Assembly: GCF_000285515.1 (NCBI RefSeq) | Contig: NZ_HE610958.1 | Span: forward strand, 598,137 to 662,136 | Direction of reading: 5' to 3' | DNA: 64,000 bases | Source of the DNA: Paenibacillus senegalensis JC66 | Lineage (GTDB): Bacteria > Bacillota > Bacilli > Paenibacillales > NBRC-103111 | Part shown: piece by piece, positions 26,681 to 35,639 of the stretch | Position numbering within the stretch: the stretch's first letter is position 1 | How the letters are laid out: each line of letters begins with the position of its first letter | Position numbers and translations under genes: made by a program | Notes under the pieces: generated by a model | The model's database searches: none | Seen by the model: only the letters and a program-made list of their open reading frames with translations | Told to the model about the DNA's origin: nothing

Positions 26681-27802
26681 TTGAAGAAGAAAAGGATTCT
26701 TTTGCTTTCCGAAGGCTTCGGCCATGGACACACCCAAGCTGCTCATGCCCTCTCGATCGGTCTTAGAAGGTTATCGTCGAACATAACAACGAAAGTAATT
26801 GAGCTTGGCGCATTCCAGCATCCGTTAATCGCCCCGTGGATTTTTTCTGCTTATCGCAAAACGGTGACGGCCCAACCGAAGCTTTATGGATTCCTATATC
26901 GCTATCAATATAAAAAATCACTTAACCGCTTTGCCCAAATGGCACTGCACCGCATGTTTTACGCCAAAACTTCGCAAATCATCGAGCAGTTGAAGCCATC
27001 GGTAATCGTTTGTACCCATCCCTTCCCCAACGTCATTGTTTCCCGATTGAAGAGAGCGGGGCTCGACATTCCCTTATGTACGGTGATCACTGACTATGAC
27101 GCCCATGGCACTTGGATCAGCAAGGAAGTCAACCGTTATTTTGTATCGACTGATCAGGTAAGGGACAAGCTTTTGGCCAGGCAGGTTGAAGCGGAAAAAA
27201 TCAAGGTTACCGGCATTCCCGTTCACCCGGATTTTCTTGGTATCAGTGATCCTGCAGAAATTCGCTCCCGACTTGGCTGGAACGAGCTCCCTGCTGTTTT
27301 AATAATGGGAGGCGGCTGGGGGCTAATGGATGAATATGATTTGATCTCTGTCATCAAGCAGTGGAATGATCGCCTGCAGTTTATTGTCGTCGCCGGAAGC
27401 AATGAAAAGCTAAAGCAGACTTTGGAAGAAAGGCCTGAACTAAAGTCCCCTAACGTCCATATACTCGGTTTTACCAAAGGAATAGACAAGCTTATGGAGG
27501 CCGCAGACCTGTTGATTACAAAGCCTGGCGGCATGACCTGTACGGAAGGTTTGGTCAAAGGAATTCCTATGCTGTTTTATCACACGATTCCGGGGCAGGA
27601 AGAAGAAAATTTGCAGTATTTTACAGAAAACGGCTTTGCGGAAAAGATTACTGCGGAAGAAGATCTGCATAACCGTTTTCAGCAGCTGCTAGACAATTAT
27701 CCCGCTTTTTTGAAGAAACGGGAGATTCTCCGCCATATGCGGGCTGATTATTCCCCTCAGCGCTGCTCCCAAGCTTTGGTCGAATATTTAGAGCAGCTTT
27801 GA
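26681..27802 (+). CDS. MGDG synthase-type glycosyltransferase (UgtP-like), copy 1
   Basis: A 373-residue GT-B glycosyltransferase similar to processive diacylglycerol beta-glucosyltransferases, which build glycolipid anchors. The N-terminal LLLSEGFGHGHTQAAHAL is the MGDG-synthase acceptor motif, ITDYDAHGTWI the central block, and TGIPVHPDF with MGGGWG and TKPGGMTCTEGLVKGIPML the nucleotide-sugar site. The protein is peripheral to the membrane. The start is TTG, 7 nt after AAGGTG, with no better ATG. A paralogue is at 29628-30815. The sugar and product need experiment. Confidence 0.88.
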   Translation: MKKKRILLLSEGFGHGHTQAAHALSIGLRRLSSNITTKVIELGAFQHPLIAPWIFSAYRKTVTAQPKLYGFLYRYQYKKSLNRFAQMALHRMFYAKTSQIIEQLKPSVIVCTHPFPNVIVSRLKRAGLDIPLCTVITDYDAHGTWISKEVNRYFVSTDQVRDKLLARQVEAEKIKVTGIPVHPDFLGISDPAEIRSRLGWNELPAVLIMGGGWGLMDEYDLISVIKQWNDRLQFIVVAGSNEKLKQTLEERPELKSPNVHILGFTKGIDKLMEAADLLITKPGGMTCTEGLVKGIPMLFYHTIPGQEEENLQYFTENGFAEKITAEEDLHNRFQQLLDNYPAFLKKREILRHMRADYSPQRCSQALVEYLEQL

Positions 27803-27817
27803 AGTCCCATTGCATGG

Positions 27818-27855
27818 ATCGCATACCAGACCAGGTATGCGATTCCTTTCATTTA
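27818..27855 (+). terminator. Terminator of glycosyltransferase copy 1
   Basis: A perfect 10-bp stem, ATCGCATACC / GGTATGCGAT, with a 6-nt loop is followed by a pyrimidine-rich tail (TCCTTTCATTT). Confidence 0.7.
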
Positions 27856-27903
27856 GAAGCTGCTCCCCAGCATTCCGGCAATCTAATACCCGTTTGCAAA
27901 CGC

Positions 27904-27957
27904 AAAAAAATCGCCCCCGGCAGACCTCCTGGTAAAGGCCCTAAGAAAGGGGCGACA
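27904..27957 (-). terminator. Terminator of the oxidoreductase gene (minus strand)
   Basis: On the minus strand GTCGCCCC pairs with GGGGCGA across an internal hairpin region, followed by seven T. It lies about 120 bp after the stop of the gene at 28077. Confidence 0.75.
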
Positions 27958-28076
27958 GCTAGATCACTATACTAAATCGCTGCACCGACAACTTGAGAAG
28001 ACCGTCACCGGTCCTGCACACGTTAACATTTTATCTGATTCATGACATTAAAAATGATGAAAAAAGCATTTCGAAA

Positions 28077-29237
28077 TTAATAAGTTCCTTCGGTATCCAT
28101 TGTTTTTTCGTTGGTTACTTTTACAAAAGTGGACTGCTGGATTTTTTCCTGCAGCTTATCATAGTACAAATCCTCGTCAATCGGAAGCTCAACCCAGTCG
28201 TCCAGCCATGAAGAAAGGTGCATAGCATTGGAGAGCGTCAATCCCTTGATTCCCTCCACCCCCGGAGCAAGCAAGGAAGAACCCTTCAAGATCGCATCGG
28301 TAAAATTCTGCGTAATGCCTTTGTGTCCGGTTTCCTCTCCGTTAATCGGAACTTCACATTTCCAGCATTCCGGCTGTCCGAAACCGCCTTTAAATTCGGC
28401 GTTAAACTGTCTTTCGGACACTCTCAGTCTCCAAAACGTGAGCTTATTGTCTTCAATAACAATTTTGCCCCGGTCGCCTGTAATTTCGTAGCGGTTAGTG
28501 CCTGGCGCTTCGCCTGTTGTCGTCACAAAGATTCCCGTGGCCCCATTGCTGTACTCGACATATGCCGTTACATCATCTTCAACCTCAATATTATGGTACT
28601 TGCCAAAAGCGCAAAATGCCCTCACTCTGACCGGCATCATATCGATTGTCCACTGCCATAAATCCAGCTGGTGCGGGTCCTGATTCAACAGCACGCCTCC
28701 GCCTTCCCCAGCCCACGTAGCTCGCCATCCTCCTGAATCGTAGTAGCTCTGGGGCCGATACCATGTCGTAATGATCCAATTGGTGCGGCGAATTTCCCCC
28801 AGTTCTCCCGATGTTACCAGGTCTCTCAACTTCTGATATAGAGGATTCGTTCGTTGGTTATACATGATTCCAAACAGCTTATCCGTCTTGCTGGAAGCTT
28901 CGTTCATTTCCCTAACCTGCTTTGTATAAACTCCGGCAGGCTTTTCACAAAGCACATGCAGCTGATGCTCAAAAGCTAGCATAGATAGTTTAGGATGGTC
29001 GTAGTGCGGAGTTGCAATCAGCACAGCATCCACGAGACCTGAAGCGTACATCTGTTCAGCCTGTCCGAAGAGCTGTACCCCTGCCCCCAGATTCTCCTTA
29101 GCCCATTGCAACCGCTCCGGTCTCACGTCACAGACTGCTGTCAATTCTGCGCCCTTAACCTCACCTTTGCTTAAATAATTCGCATGTGACGTACCCATGT
29201 TTCCGATACCGACAATCCCCCATCGGACTTTATTCAT
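28077..29237 (-). CDS. Gfo/Idh/MocA family oxidoreductase (second copy)
   Basis: A 386-residue NAD(P)-dependent sugar dehydrogenase or related enzyme. The Rossmann loop is WGIVGIGNMG; the EKP motif is in LCEKPAGVY (about residue 95). The active-site segment GGGVLLNQDPHQLDLWQW carries the family D-x-x-H catalytic pair. It is longer than the copy at 3070-4074 and not closely similar to it. The ATG at 29237 follows TAAGGAGG. It is encoded alone, between two glycosyltransferase paralogues of opposite strand, with no visible sugar operon. Confidence 0.88.
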   Translation of the reverse strand: MNKVRWGIVGIGNMGTSHANYLSKGEVKGAELTAVCDVRPERLQWAKENLGAGVQLFGQAEQMYASGLVDAVLIATPHYDHPKLSMLAFEHQLHVLCEKPAGVYTKQVREMNEASSKTDKLFGIMYNQRTNPLYQKLRDLVTSGELGEIRRTNWIITTWYRPQSYYDSGGWRATWAGEGGGVLLNQDPHQLDLWQWTIDMMPVRVRAFCAFGKYHNIEVEDDVTAYVEYSNGATGIFVTTTGEAPGTNRYEITGDRGKIVIEDNKLTFWRLRVSERQFNAEFKGGFGQPECWKCEVPINGEETGHKGITQNFTDAILKGSSLLAPGVEGIKGLTLSNAMHLSSWLDDWVELPIDEDLYYDKLQEKIQQSTFVKVTNEKTMDTEGTY

Positions 29238-29627
29238 GTGAAACCTCCTTAGCCGTAGACTATAATTGGATTCTCCCCTATTATAAACTATGATTCCAGG
29301 GAAACAAAGCATAACCCGCCGCCTATTCGTTTCCCCTAAAACATAAAATTGTCTCTGATGTTTAATCTCCCTAACCTTAAGAAAAAATTTATAATCTTAT
29401 CATAATTTCCTTAATAATTCCTGTATATAGTTAGATATATAAGGGCAGAAAAAGCTTATAAAGAGATATAGGCAAAATCTTCCTCACCTTATCCATTTCC
29501 TCGGACTTCAAGCCCTTATCATTCTCGACCAAAGTCTAGTTTAAGGACCGTCTCAAGTCAATTTTCAATCCGCAATATGTTTTATATAATATAGACAAAT
29601 AAGGAATTGCAAAGAGGTGTTCCTAAA

Positions 29628-30815
29628 ATGAAACAACAAAGAACACATAAAATATTAATTTTGTCCGGAGAATTAGGCGATGGACACAAGCAGGCAGCGA
29701 TGGCGATTTTAGAGGCATCTGCTTGGTACCAGCCGAACGCTGAAGTTGAGATAGTCGACTTTATGAAATGGACTCATCCCCATCTGCACAGCTTCGGCAA
29801 GTTCTTTTATAAACAGTGGGTCCATCGGTTTCCAGGGTTGTATGGGTATTTGTTTCAAAAAACGCGCCCCGACAATTCGTTTTCCCAGCTATTTAAAAAA
29901 ATTAAAATGTTCGATCTGCAAAGAATGCTGAGCCTGCTCGATGAGATCAAACCAACCGTTGTCGTCAGCACGTTTCCTTCGGCGGCTGCAGCTATGTCTG
30001 TGCTTAAATGCCAAGGATTGACCCAGGTGCCGACGGTAACTGTTATTACCGATCATACTGACCACAGCTATTGGATACATCCCGGAACCGACCAGTATAT
30101 TGTAGGCTCGGATGAGGTTCGGCAGGCATTGAAAAAATATCATTTAAGCGACCAACAGATCGCCGTTACGGGTATTCCGGTCAAGCCAAAGTTCACTCAA
30201 CCGTTCGACCGCCCGATGCTGCGAAAAAAATTAGGGGTTGAAGCCGATCGGCCTACTGTTCTCGTGATGGGTGGCGGATTCGGCATTATCAGCAAGGAGC
30301 TTACCTCCTTGCTCTGGTCAACCGATTACCCGGTTCCTGTGCACTTTATGGTCGTATGCGGGCGTAATGATAAGCTGCGCAGGCAGCTTATGGAACGACT
30401 GCAGCGTGAGCCGTCAAGAAATACACTAACTGTGTACGGGTATTGTGACCATGTCGATGAGCTTATGGCGGTTTCCGACCTGATTGTTACCAAGCCCGGA
30501 GGCTTGACCACCTCAGAGGCAATTACGATGGGACTGCCTATGCTGCTTCACAATACCCTTCCAGGTCAGGAACAGGACAATGCTAATTATCTTGTACGCA
30601 ATGGATTGGCTGTGCTTAACTCTGAGGAAGATCATATAGAGAGCTTGCTATCCCATTTATTACGGCACCCTGTTCTTTTAGAACGAATGGCCCTAAAAGC
30701 CAAAAGCTTGCGTATGAAAAATTCTGCTTACTATGCTCTGCATGCTATACTTCGAACGGAGTCAAAATGGCAGGATGCATCGATCTGTCATCTGCCTGCC
30801 TTGAAGCATGGGTAA
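29628..30815 (+). CDS. MGDG synthase-type glycosyltransferase (UgtP-like), copy 2
   Basis: A 395-residue paralogue of the enzyme at 26681-27802. It keeps LILSGELGDGHKQAAMAI, VITDHTDHSYWIHPG, TGIPVKPKF, MGGGFG and TKPGGLTTSEAITMGLPML. Both GT-B halves appear complete. The ATG follows AAAGAGGTG. A TATAAT at 29585-29590 may be its -10, without a clear -35. The stretch 29238-29584 shows nothing else. Two such enzymes could make different glycolipids or act in sequence; this is inference. Confidence 0.88.
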   Translation: MKQQRTHKILILSGELGDGHKQAAMAILEASAWYQPNAEVEIVDFMKWTHPHLHSFGKFFYKQWVHRFPGLYGYLFQKTRPDNSFSQLFKKIKMFDLQRMLSLLDEIKPTVVVSTFPSAAAAMSVLKCQGLTQVPTVTVITDHTDHSYWIHPGTDQYIVGSDEVRQALKKYHLSDQQIAVTGIPVKPKFTQPFDRPMLRKKLGVEADRPTVLVMGGGFGIISKELTSLLWSTDYPVPVHFMVVCGRNDKLRRQLMERLQREPSRNTLTVYGYCDHVDELMAVSDLIVTKPGGLTTSEAITMGLPMLLHNTLPGQEQDNANYLVRNGLAVLNSEEDHIESLLSHLLRHPVLLERMALKAKSLRMKNSAYYALHAILRTESKWQDASICHLPALKHG

Positions 30816-30881
30816 CTGTGCCGAATCTTTGGCGAAATTGTCATTTCCCCGGAAATATTGACTGCTCGTGTCAAACTAAGC

Positions 30882-30933
30882 AAAAAACCAGTCTTAAAAG
30901 GTCATGGAAGATGACCTCAAGACTGGTTTTTTT
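30882..30933. terminator. Strong bidirectional terminator with nested hairpin
   Basis: AAAAAACCAGTCTT pairs with AAGACTGGTTTTTT and encloses a smaller AGGTCAT/ATGACCT hairpin. It serves the glycosyltransferase and the convergent sensor kinase. Confidence 0.85.
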
Positions 30934-30949
30934 AATATTGATTTGACTT

Positions 30950-32824
30950 TCAGCTAATCATTATTTTTCGTGCTAGCGGCAGCACAATTTTAACAATCGT
31001 TCCATGGTTAAGCTCGCTTTCCAGCTGCAGCTTGCCTTGATGTTCCTCGATGATCTTCCTGCTGATCGAGAGCCCTAACCCGGTTCCGCCTTCCTTCGTC
31101 GTGTAGAAAGGTTCATTCAAACGCTTGAGGTTCGAAGCGGCGATGCCCGTGCCCTCGTCTATGAACTCCATGATAACATTGACTTTTAGCTTTCTAACCA
31201 CGATTCGGATTTTTCCTCCGTCGGGCATAGCTTCTACAGCGTTTCTTAGCAAATTAACGAACACTTTTTTCAATTGATTCGGATCACATTTGACCAGGAG
31301 AACCTTGTCTGTTGCAGTTACAATTATTTGGATGGGCGGGTTCATAACCTGGCTCTGAAACAAGTACACTACATCATTCAGTACTTCCATTAAATTATTA
31401 ACTTCGAGCTTAGGCGAATTCGGTTTGGCCAGATACAAAAATTCATTCAGTATACTATTAATCCGCTTTATTTCACTCAGCATTAACTGGCTGGTTTCCT
31501 CACTATAGCCTTTTTGCTGCATGAGCTGCAAATTCCCGGATATAATCGTTAACGGGTTGCGAACCTCATGGGCAATTCCAGCCGCCAGCTGGCCGACCAG
31601 GGAGAGCTTCTCTGAATTCCGCAGCCGGGCTATCATATCTACGGTTCTTCTAATAAGAACGCCAATCAGACTGAATAAGAAAACAACCATGCCGAGGTAA
31701 GAGATTGAGAATATAACCATATTTTGGGGGAATAAATGATTGAAAAAGTCAATAACCCCCATCAAGCTGAAAAACAAAGTCCCAAGGAGAACAATTTGTG
31801 CATCCCGATTTTTTTGATAGGCCATAACCGCCACATACACGTTTAAAACGAGAAGGCTTGCCAGCATAAATATATGATATACAAACATCACTTCATCAAG
31901 CTGCAGGGTATGAACCCGAATGAAAGGAATAGTAACTACGGCAAAAATCAAGTGCAGCTTCCACAACACATTCAGTGCCCGATCCTGGGGGCGGTCTTCC
32001 CCAAACATCTGAACCAGGAAGGCGATAACGCTGGCCATTCCTCCTACCAGGGCGGCAAGCTCTACATCAGCCCATAAGAGAGGGGAATCATAGAAAAAGT
32101 TAATAATGGTAGTTCGGCAAATCGTATAGATACCAAAAAATATGCCGAATAGACCAAAAGTGAAGAATGGCTTTATTCTTAAGCGGAAATAGGAAGATAG
32201 TGAGATCATTCCTGTAAGAATATAAAAGCATCCTATGATGAGCCTATCCGATTGTTTTTTCAGAAGATCCAAAATAATTTCCGAGTGGCTGGCTAAAGTT
32301 GGATATGGATTAAATCCGATATTCTTTGAATCGGAATGGATTTCCACATATAGCATTTTTCCCATGCTGTCAGTCGGGAGAGGAACGATTCTCGGTGCAT
32401 TTCCTTGATAAGGAGTCCCTTCCTTGCTAAAATCACCAAATTGGTAGATCAGCTTTTTTTCTGAGTAAATGCGGAATTTGCCATGAACTTGAATATTTAA
32501 GCTGGGATCGCTCCATTGAGTAGGCGGGAGCTGTACACGGTACCAAATTACATTTCGCGCGCCACGGTGAGGGGGATTCAAGGTAATGATCGATGAAATC
32601 CAAATATCGTTATGAATTCCCTCATAATTGCCTCCTCTTTCCCATTGGAAGTTGCCTTCCTCGTCCATCGGAAACTGCCCCCAATGATATTCCCAATTCT
32701 CAACCGATACCGGTGTGCCGGATTTTGGGATCATAGGAGATTCCGCCTGTACGAAAGAACCCGAAAGGAAACCAAGGCAGGCCACGGTTAAAAGCATGCA
32801 CAAAAGCTTTGTCCATATGTTCAT
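30950..32824 (-). CDS. Sensor histidine kinase with 7TM-DISM-like sensor
   Basis: A 624-residue kinase. A signal peptide (to ~27) precedes an extracellular domain (~30-190). Seven membrane helices follow (~193-392), a layout resembling the 7TMR-DISM class. The kinase core has HisKA LAAGIAHEVRNPLTIISG (H419), then NLLRNAVEAMPDGG, DEGTGI and GGTGLGLSI. The catalytic part is like the sporulation/KinB-KinD group. No response regulator adjoins it, so an orphan phosphorelay kinase is possible but unproved. The start ATG follows GGAG. Confidence 0.88.
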   Translation of the reverse strand: MNIWTKLLCMLLTVACLGFLSGSFVQAESPMIPKSGTPVSVENWEYHWGQFPMDEEGNFQWERGGNYEGIHNDIWISSIITLNPPHRGARNVIWYRVQLPPTQWSDPSLNIQVHGKFRIYSEKKLIYQFGDFSKEGTPYQGNAPRIVPLPTDSMGKMLYVEIHSDSKNIGFNPYPTLASHSEIILDLLKKQSDRLIIGCFYILTGMISLSSYFRLRIKPFFTFGLFGIFFGIYTICRTTIINFFYDSPLLWADVELAALVGGMASVIAFLVQMFGEDRPQDRALNVLWKLHLIFAVVTIPFIRVHTLQLDEVMFVYHIFMLASLLVLNVYVAVMAYQKNRDAQIVLLGTLFFSLMGVIDFFNHLFPQNMVIFSISYLGMVVFLFSLIGVLIRRTVDMIARLRNSEKLSLVGQLAAGIAHEVRNPLTIISGNLQLMQQKGYSEETSQLMLSEIKRINSILNEFLYLAKPNSPKLEVNNLMEVLNDVVYLFQSQVMNPPIQIIVTATDKVLLVKCDPNQLKKVFVNLLRNAVEAMPDGGKIRIVVRKLKVNVIMEFIDEGTGIAASNLKRLNEPFYTTKEGGTGLGLSISRKIIEEHQGKLQLESELNHGTIVKIVLPLARKIMIS

Positions 32825-33093
32825 CGCTCAAACTCCATCATCTGAAACAAAATTTTGGTATTCAAGAAAAAAACTCGCACAAAGTTACAGGGAATTAAGA
32901 CCATTCGCATACTCTCTGCCAAAATCCGACTTGGTTCGTCAAATTACTGCGTAGTAAGACTTATTTTACATTAAGTTTTGAGGTTCGTGAACAAAACTTT
33001 CCACATTTTAGAATTTAAAGTTGCAAATATAGACACTGCCCCGCATTTTAAGCTTCGTTCCACGAAATCAAATTACGTAAAATGTCCATGTAG

Positions 33094-33159
33094 AAAAAAA
33101 ACACCTTCAAAAGGATTCGCCAACCTGTCAAACGGCTGCAATTCCTTGAAGGTGTTTTT
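33094..33159 (-). terminator. Terminator of the yuaF-floT operon
   Basis: On the minus strand AAAAACACCTTCAA pairs with TTGAAGGTGTTTTT over a ~34-nt loop, and a run of T follows. The stretch 32825-33093 contains no gene. Confidence 0.8.
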
Positions 33160-33215
33160 CTGAATATGACAGGGGCGGATGCAACCGCCCCCTATGTGCA
33201 AGGTTTATTTCGATT

Positions 33216-34799
33216 TTATTTCGATTTGTCTTCACCAGCTTGATCTTTAGCGGGCTTTCCTTCCTGCTCTACAGGAATAGCCGGCAGTGCGAAGGCAGGA
33301 GCCTTATTTGCTTTCTTCTCAGTCTTCTGGGAGTTCTCCTCAGTATTGGATGAGGTCAAGCCTTTCACCAAAGCTTGCAGGTCAATGCCGGATACATCCT
33401 TTAACATTTCCGGAGCTGTCGCCATTAACTGCGTCACATAATTGCTTACTCTCGCAGCCCCTTCACCGTTGCCGGTATCAACTACAGTCAGTTTATCAAT
33501 GGATTGCAGCGGTTCAGCCACTTTGCCAGCCAATTCAGGCAGCATTTTGACAATAATATCGAGGACAGCCGCTTCTCCGAATTTCTCGAACGCTTGGGCG
33601 AGCTTTTCTTTCGCTTCCGCTTCCGCAAAACCTTTCAGACGGATAACTTCCGCCTCGGCGGTACCTTTTGCACGCTCGGCATCCGCGAGTGCAAGACCTT
33701 CCATCCGCTTCTGTTCAGCAACAGCGCGTGCTTCGGCTTCGATCCGGTATTGCAGGGCGTCAGCCTCACGCATTTTGCGGGCCTTTTCCGCTTCGGCAGA
33801 TTGCTCTACCGCATAACGGTCAGCGTCTGCTTTTTTCTTAACTTCCGCATCGTATAATTTCTCGCGGACGAGAATTTCTTTCTCCTGAATATCGATCTCC
33901 CGATTTTTACGGACGATCTCAATTTTCATCTGCTCTTCCACCGCAAGCTGCTTTGCCTTCGCCTCTTGGATGTTATAAGCCTGGTCCGCTTCCGCTTTTG
34001 CCGTATCCTGCTCTTTCTTATAAGCAGCTACTTTAAGCTCACGGTCCTTCTCCGCCTCTGCGATATGCGTATCCCGCAGGAGCTCCGCTTTTTGCCCTTC
34101 CTCCTCAGCTTTCGCCTTCTGGATTCTGGCATCACGGATAGCATCCGCTTCCGCAATATCGGCATCTCTTTTGACCATAGCGATCCGCGGCTTACCAAGC
34201 GCTTCCAGGTACCCGTGTTTGTCACGAAGATCCTTAATCGTAAAGGAAACGATTTGCAGGCCCATCTTGCGCAAATCCTTAGCCGCTACACCTTGCACCT
34301 CTTGGGCAAAACGCTCGCGGTTACGGTATACCTCTTCCACAGTCATCGTTCCGAGAATGGCCCGCAGGTGGCCCTCCAATACTTCCTGGGCTTCACCCTT
34401 CAGCGCATCAATCGGCTTGCCCATATATTGCTCGGCAGCGGTAGCGATATCTTCAATGGAACCACCGATTTTAATAATCGCCACACCGTCGGCCATGACC
34501 GGAACACCTTGCTCGGTGTACACTTCAGGAGTATAGACATCAAGTTTATGGGATAATAGCGATAGAAACTCAGCTTGCTGAAAGATCGGCCATATAAAAG
34601 CACCGCCGCCACGAACAATCTTGAGCTTGCGCCCGGATTCATCAACTTGCACATTTTTATTACCTAGGAAAGAACCGGTAACAATCATCGCCTCATCGGG
34701 TCCGACTGTTTTGTATCTCGCCCAAAATGCCAAACCTAAGATAACAATAACCCCAATAACGATTAACGGGATGAGCAAAATGTCAGGAATGTTCTCCAA
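33216..34799 (-). CDS. floT: Flotillin-like protein FloT (YuaG)
   Basis: A 527-residue membrane scaffold protein of functional membrane microdomains. An N-terminal hairpin or helix (IPLIVIGVIVILGLAFWARY) is followed by the SPFH domain (~45-210: GPDEAMIVTG ... VNGVAxxKIG-type strands, TVEEVYRNRERFA). A long Glu/Ala-rich coiled coil (~215-395) and a C-terminal oligomerisation part (LPELAGKVAEPL) complete it. A Lys/Glu-rich tail is present. It is encoded 23 bp after a YuaF-like NfeD protein, exactly the Bacillus yuaFG arrangement. Expression is expected from the sigma-W-type promoter upstream of yuaF. Confidence 0.94.
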   Translation of the reverse strand: MENIPDILLIPLIVIGVIVILGLAFWARYKTVGPDEAMIVTGSFLGNKNVQVDESGRKLKIVRGGGAFIWPIFQQAEFLSLLSHKLDVYTPEVYTEQGVPVMADGVAIIKIGGSIEDIATAAEQYMGKPIDALKGEAQEVLEGHLRAILGTMTVEEVYRNRERFAQEVQGVAAKDLRKMGLQIVSFTIKDLRDKHGYLEALGKPRIAMVKRDADIAEADAIRDARIQKAKAEEEGQKAELLRDTHIAEAEKDRELKVAAYKKEQDTAKAEADQAYNIQEAKAKQLAVEEQMKIEIVRKNREIDIQEKEILVREKLYDAEVKKKADADRYAVEQSAEAEKARKMREADALQYRIEAEARAVAEQKRMEGLALADAERAKGTAEAEVIRLKGFAEAEAKEKLAQAFEKFGEAAVLDIIVKMLPELAGKVAEPLQSIDKLTVVDTGNGEGAARVSNYVTQLMATAPEMLKDVSGIDLQALVKGLTSSNTEENSQKTEKKANKAPAFALPAIPVEQEGKPAKDQAGEDKSK

Positions 34800-34822
34800 T
34801 GTTGTTATCCTCCTTCAAATTT

Positions 34823-35356
34823 TCAGATAGAATCAAGACTTTCATACTTGGAAACCAGCAATACGCCCTGTTTCACCTCCACCACTACGACTTGTTCGCC
34901 CGCAGGAATGGGTTGCTTGTCGATGCTTTTGGCTGGTTTATTGCTGATTCCTGCCCCGACTTTGACGATGACTTCGCCATAGCCGTTCTCAGGTATAGAG
35001 GTAATAACCTCCGCCAAACACCCTTTGAGATCCTGAAAAGAGTAGCCCGTTGAATTCTCACTATTGTTCATCGGCTTGACATAAAAGAAATAAATCATAG
35101 CAGCGCCTGCCAAAGCGATGACAATAGCTATTAATACAAGGAGCCAGCCAACAACACCGGGCATGTATTTGGTTAATAGGATTCCTGCCCCGCCAAAGAT
35201 CGTAATGGCTCCCGCAACAACCATCGGCTGTAAAAAATCAACGGAGAGGAAATCTAAGAACCCATCAGCCGCACTGCTAAGCAAGTCACCTAACAAAACG
35301 GTAACAAGTGCAAACAGAACTCCAAAAATCAGGCATCCCCAATAAAATTCCAGCAT
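34823..35356 (-). CDS. yuaF: NfeD-family membrane protein YuaF
   Basis: A 177-residue membrane protein with four hydrophobic helices (for example FYWGCLIFGVLFALVTVLLG and VVGWLLVLIAIVIALAGAAM) followed by a C-terminal OB-fold domain (DLKGCLAEVITSIPENGYGEVIV to VVVVEVKQGVLLVSKYE). It is the short, protease-less NfeD form that partners flotillins. It is the first gene of the yuaF-floT operon, behind AGGAAGGGTTGCT. In Bacillus the pair affects membrane fluidity and cell-wall stress tolerance. Confidence 0.9.
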   Translation of the reverse strand: MLEFYWGCLIFGVLFALVTVLLGDLLSSAADGFLDFLSVDFLQPMVVAGAITIFGGAGILLTKYMPGVVGWLLVLIAIVIALAGAAMIYFFYVKPMNNSENSTGYSFQDLKGCLAEVITSIPENGYGEVIVKVGAGISNKPAKSIDKQPIPAGEQVVVVEVKQGVLLVSKYESLDSI

Positions 35357-35446
35357 AGCAACCCTTCCTCCATGTTTGTAATTATGCGGGTGCTTACCTT
35401 GGTCATTCTTGTTTGGTGCATCTTCTCTTACTTTTATGTAACTAAA

Positions 35447-35472
35447 TACGTGTTATTCGACCTTATGTTTCA
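35447..35472 (-). promoter_or_regulatory. Sigma-W-type promoter of yuaF-floT
   Basis: On the minus strand TGAAAC (35472-35467) and CGTA (35450-35447) are separated by exactly 16 bp, the sigma-W consensus. It is about 90 bp upstream of yuaF. The Bacillus subtilis yuaFG(I) operon is a known sigma-W target, so motif and context agree. Confidence 0.88.
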
Positions 35473-35639
35473 AGAAATTACAAATGTCTATGAAAAACCT
35501 TTATCAAGACCTTGCAAGGTTGTACCCTCTGTTGTGGTAAAATTAGAATGGGTTAAGTGAAAGCTGCTAGATAATGCAGGAGATGGACGCAAAATGAATA
35601 TAAGCTGGTTAGATTATATGTTTTCGGGAGGAGTTAGGC

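Noticed and set aside
33442..34556. Long plus-strand open frames opposite floT
   Set aside because: They arise from the Glu/Ala/Lys-rich coding repeats of floT read on the opposite strand; no ribosome-binding sites were seen.
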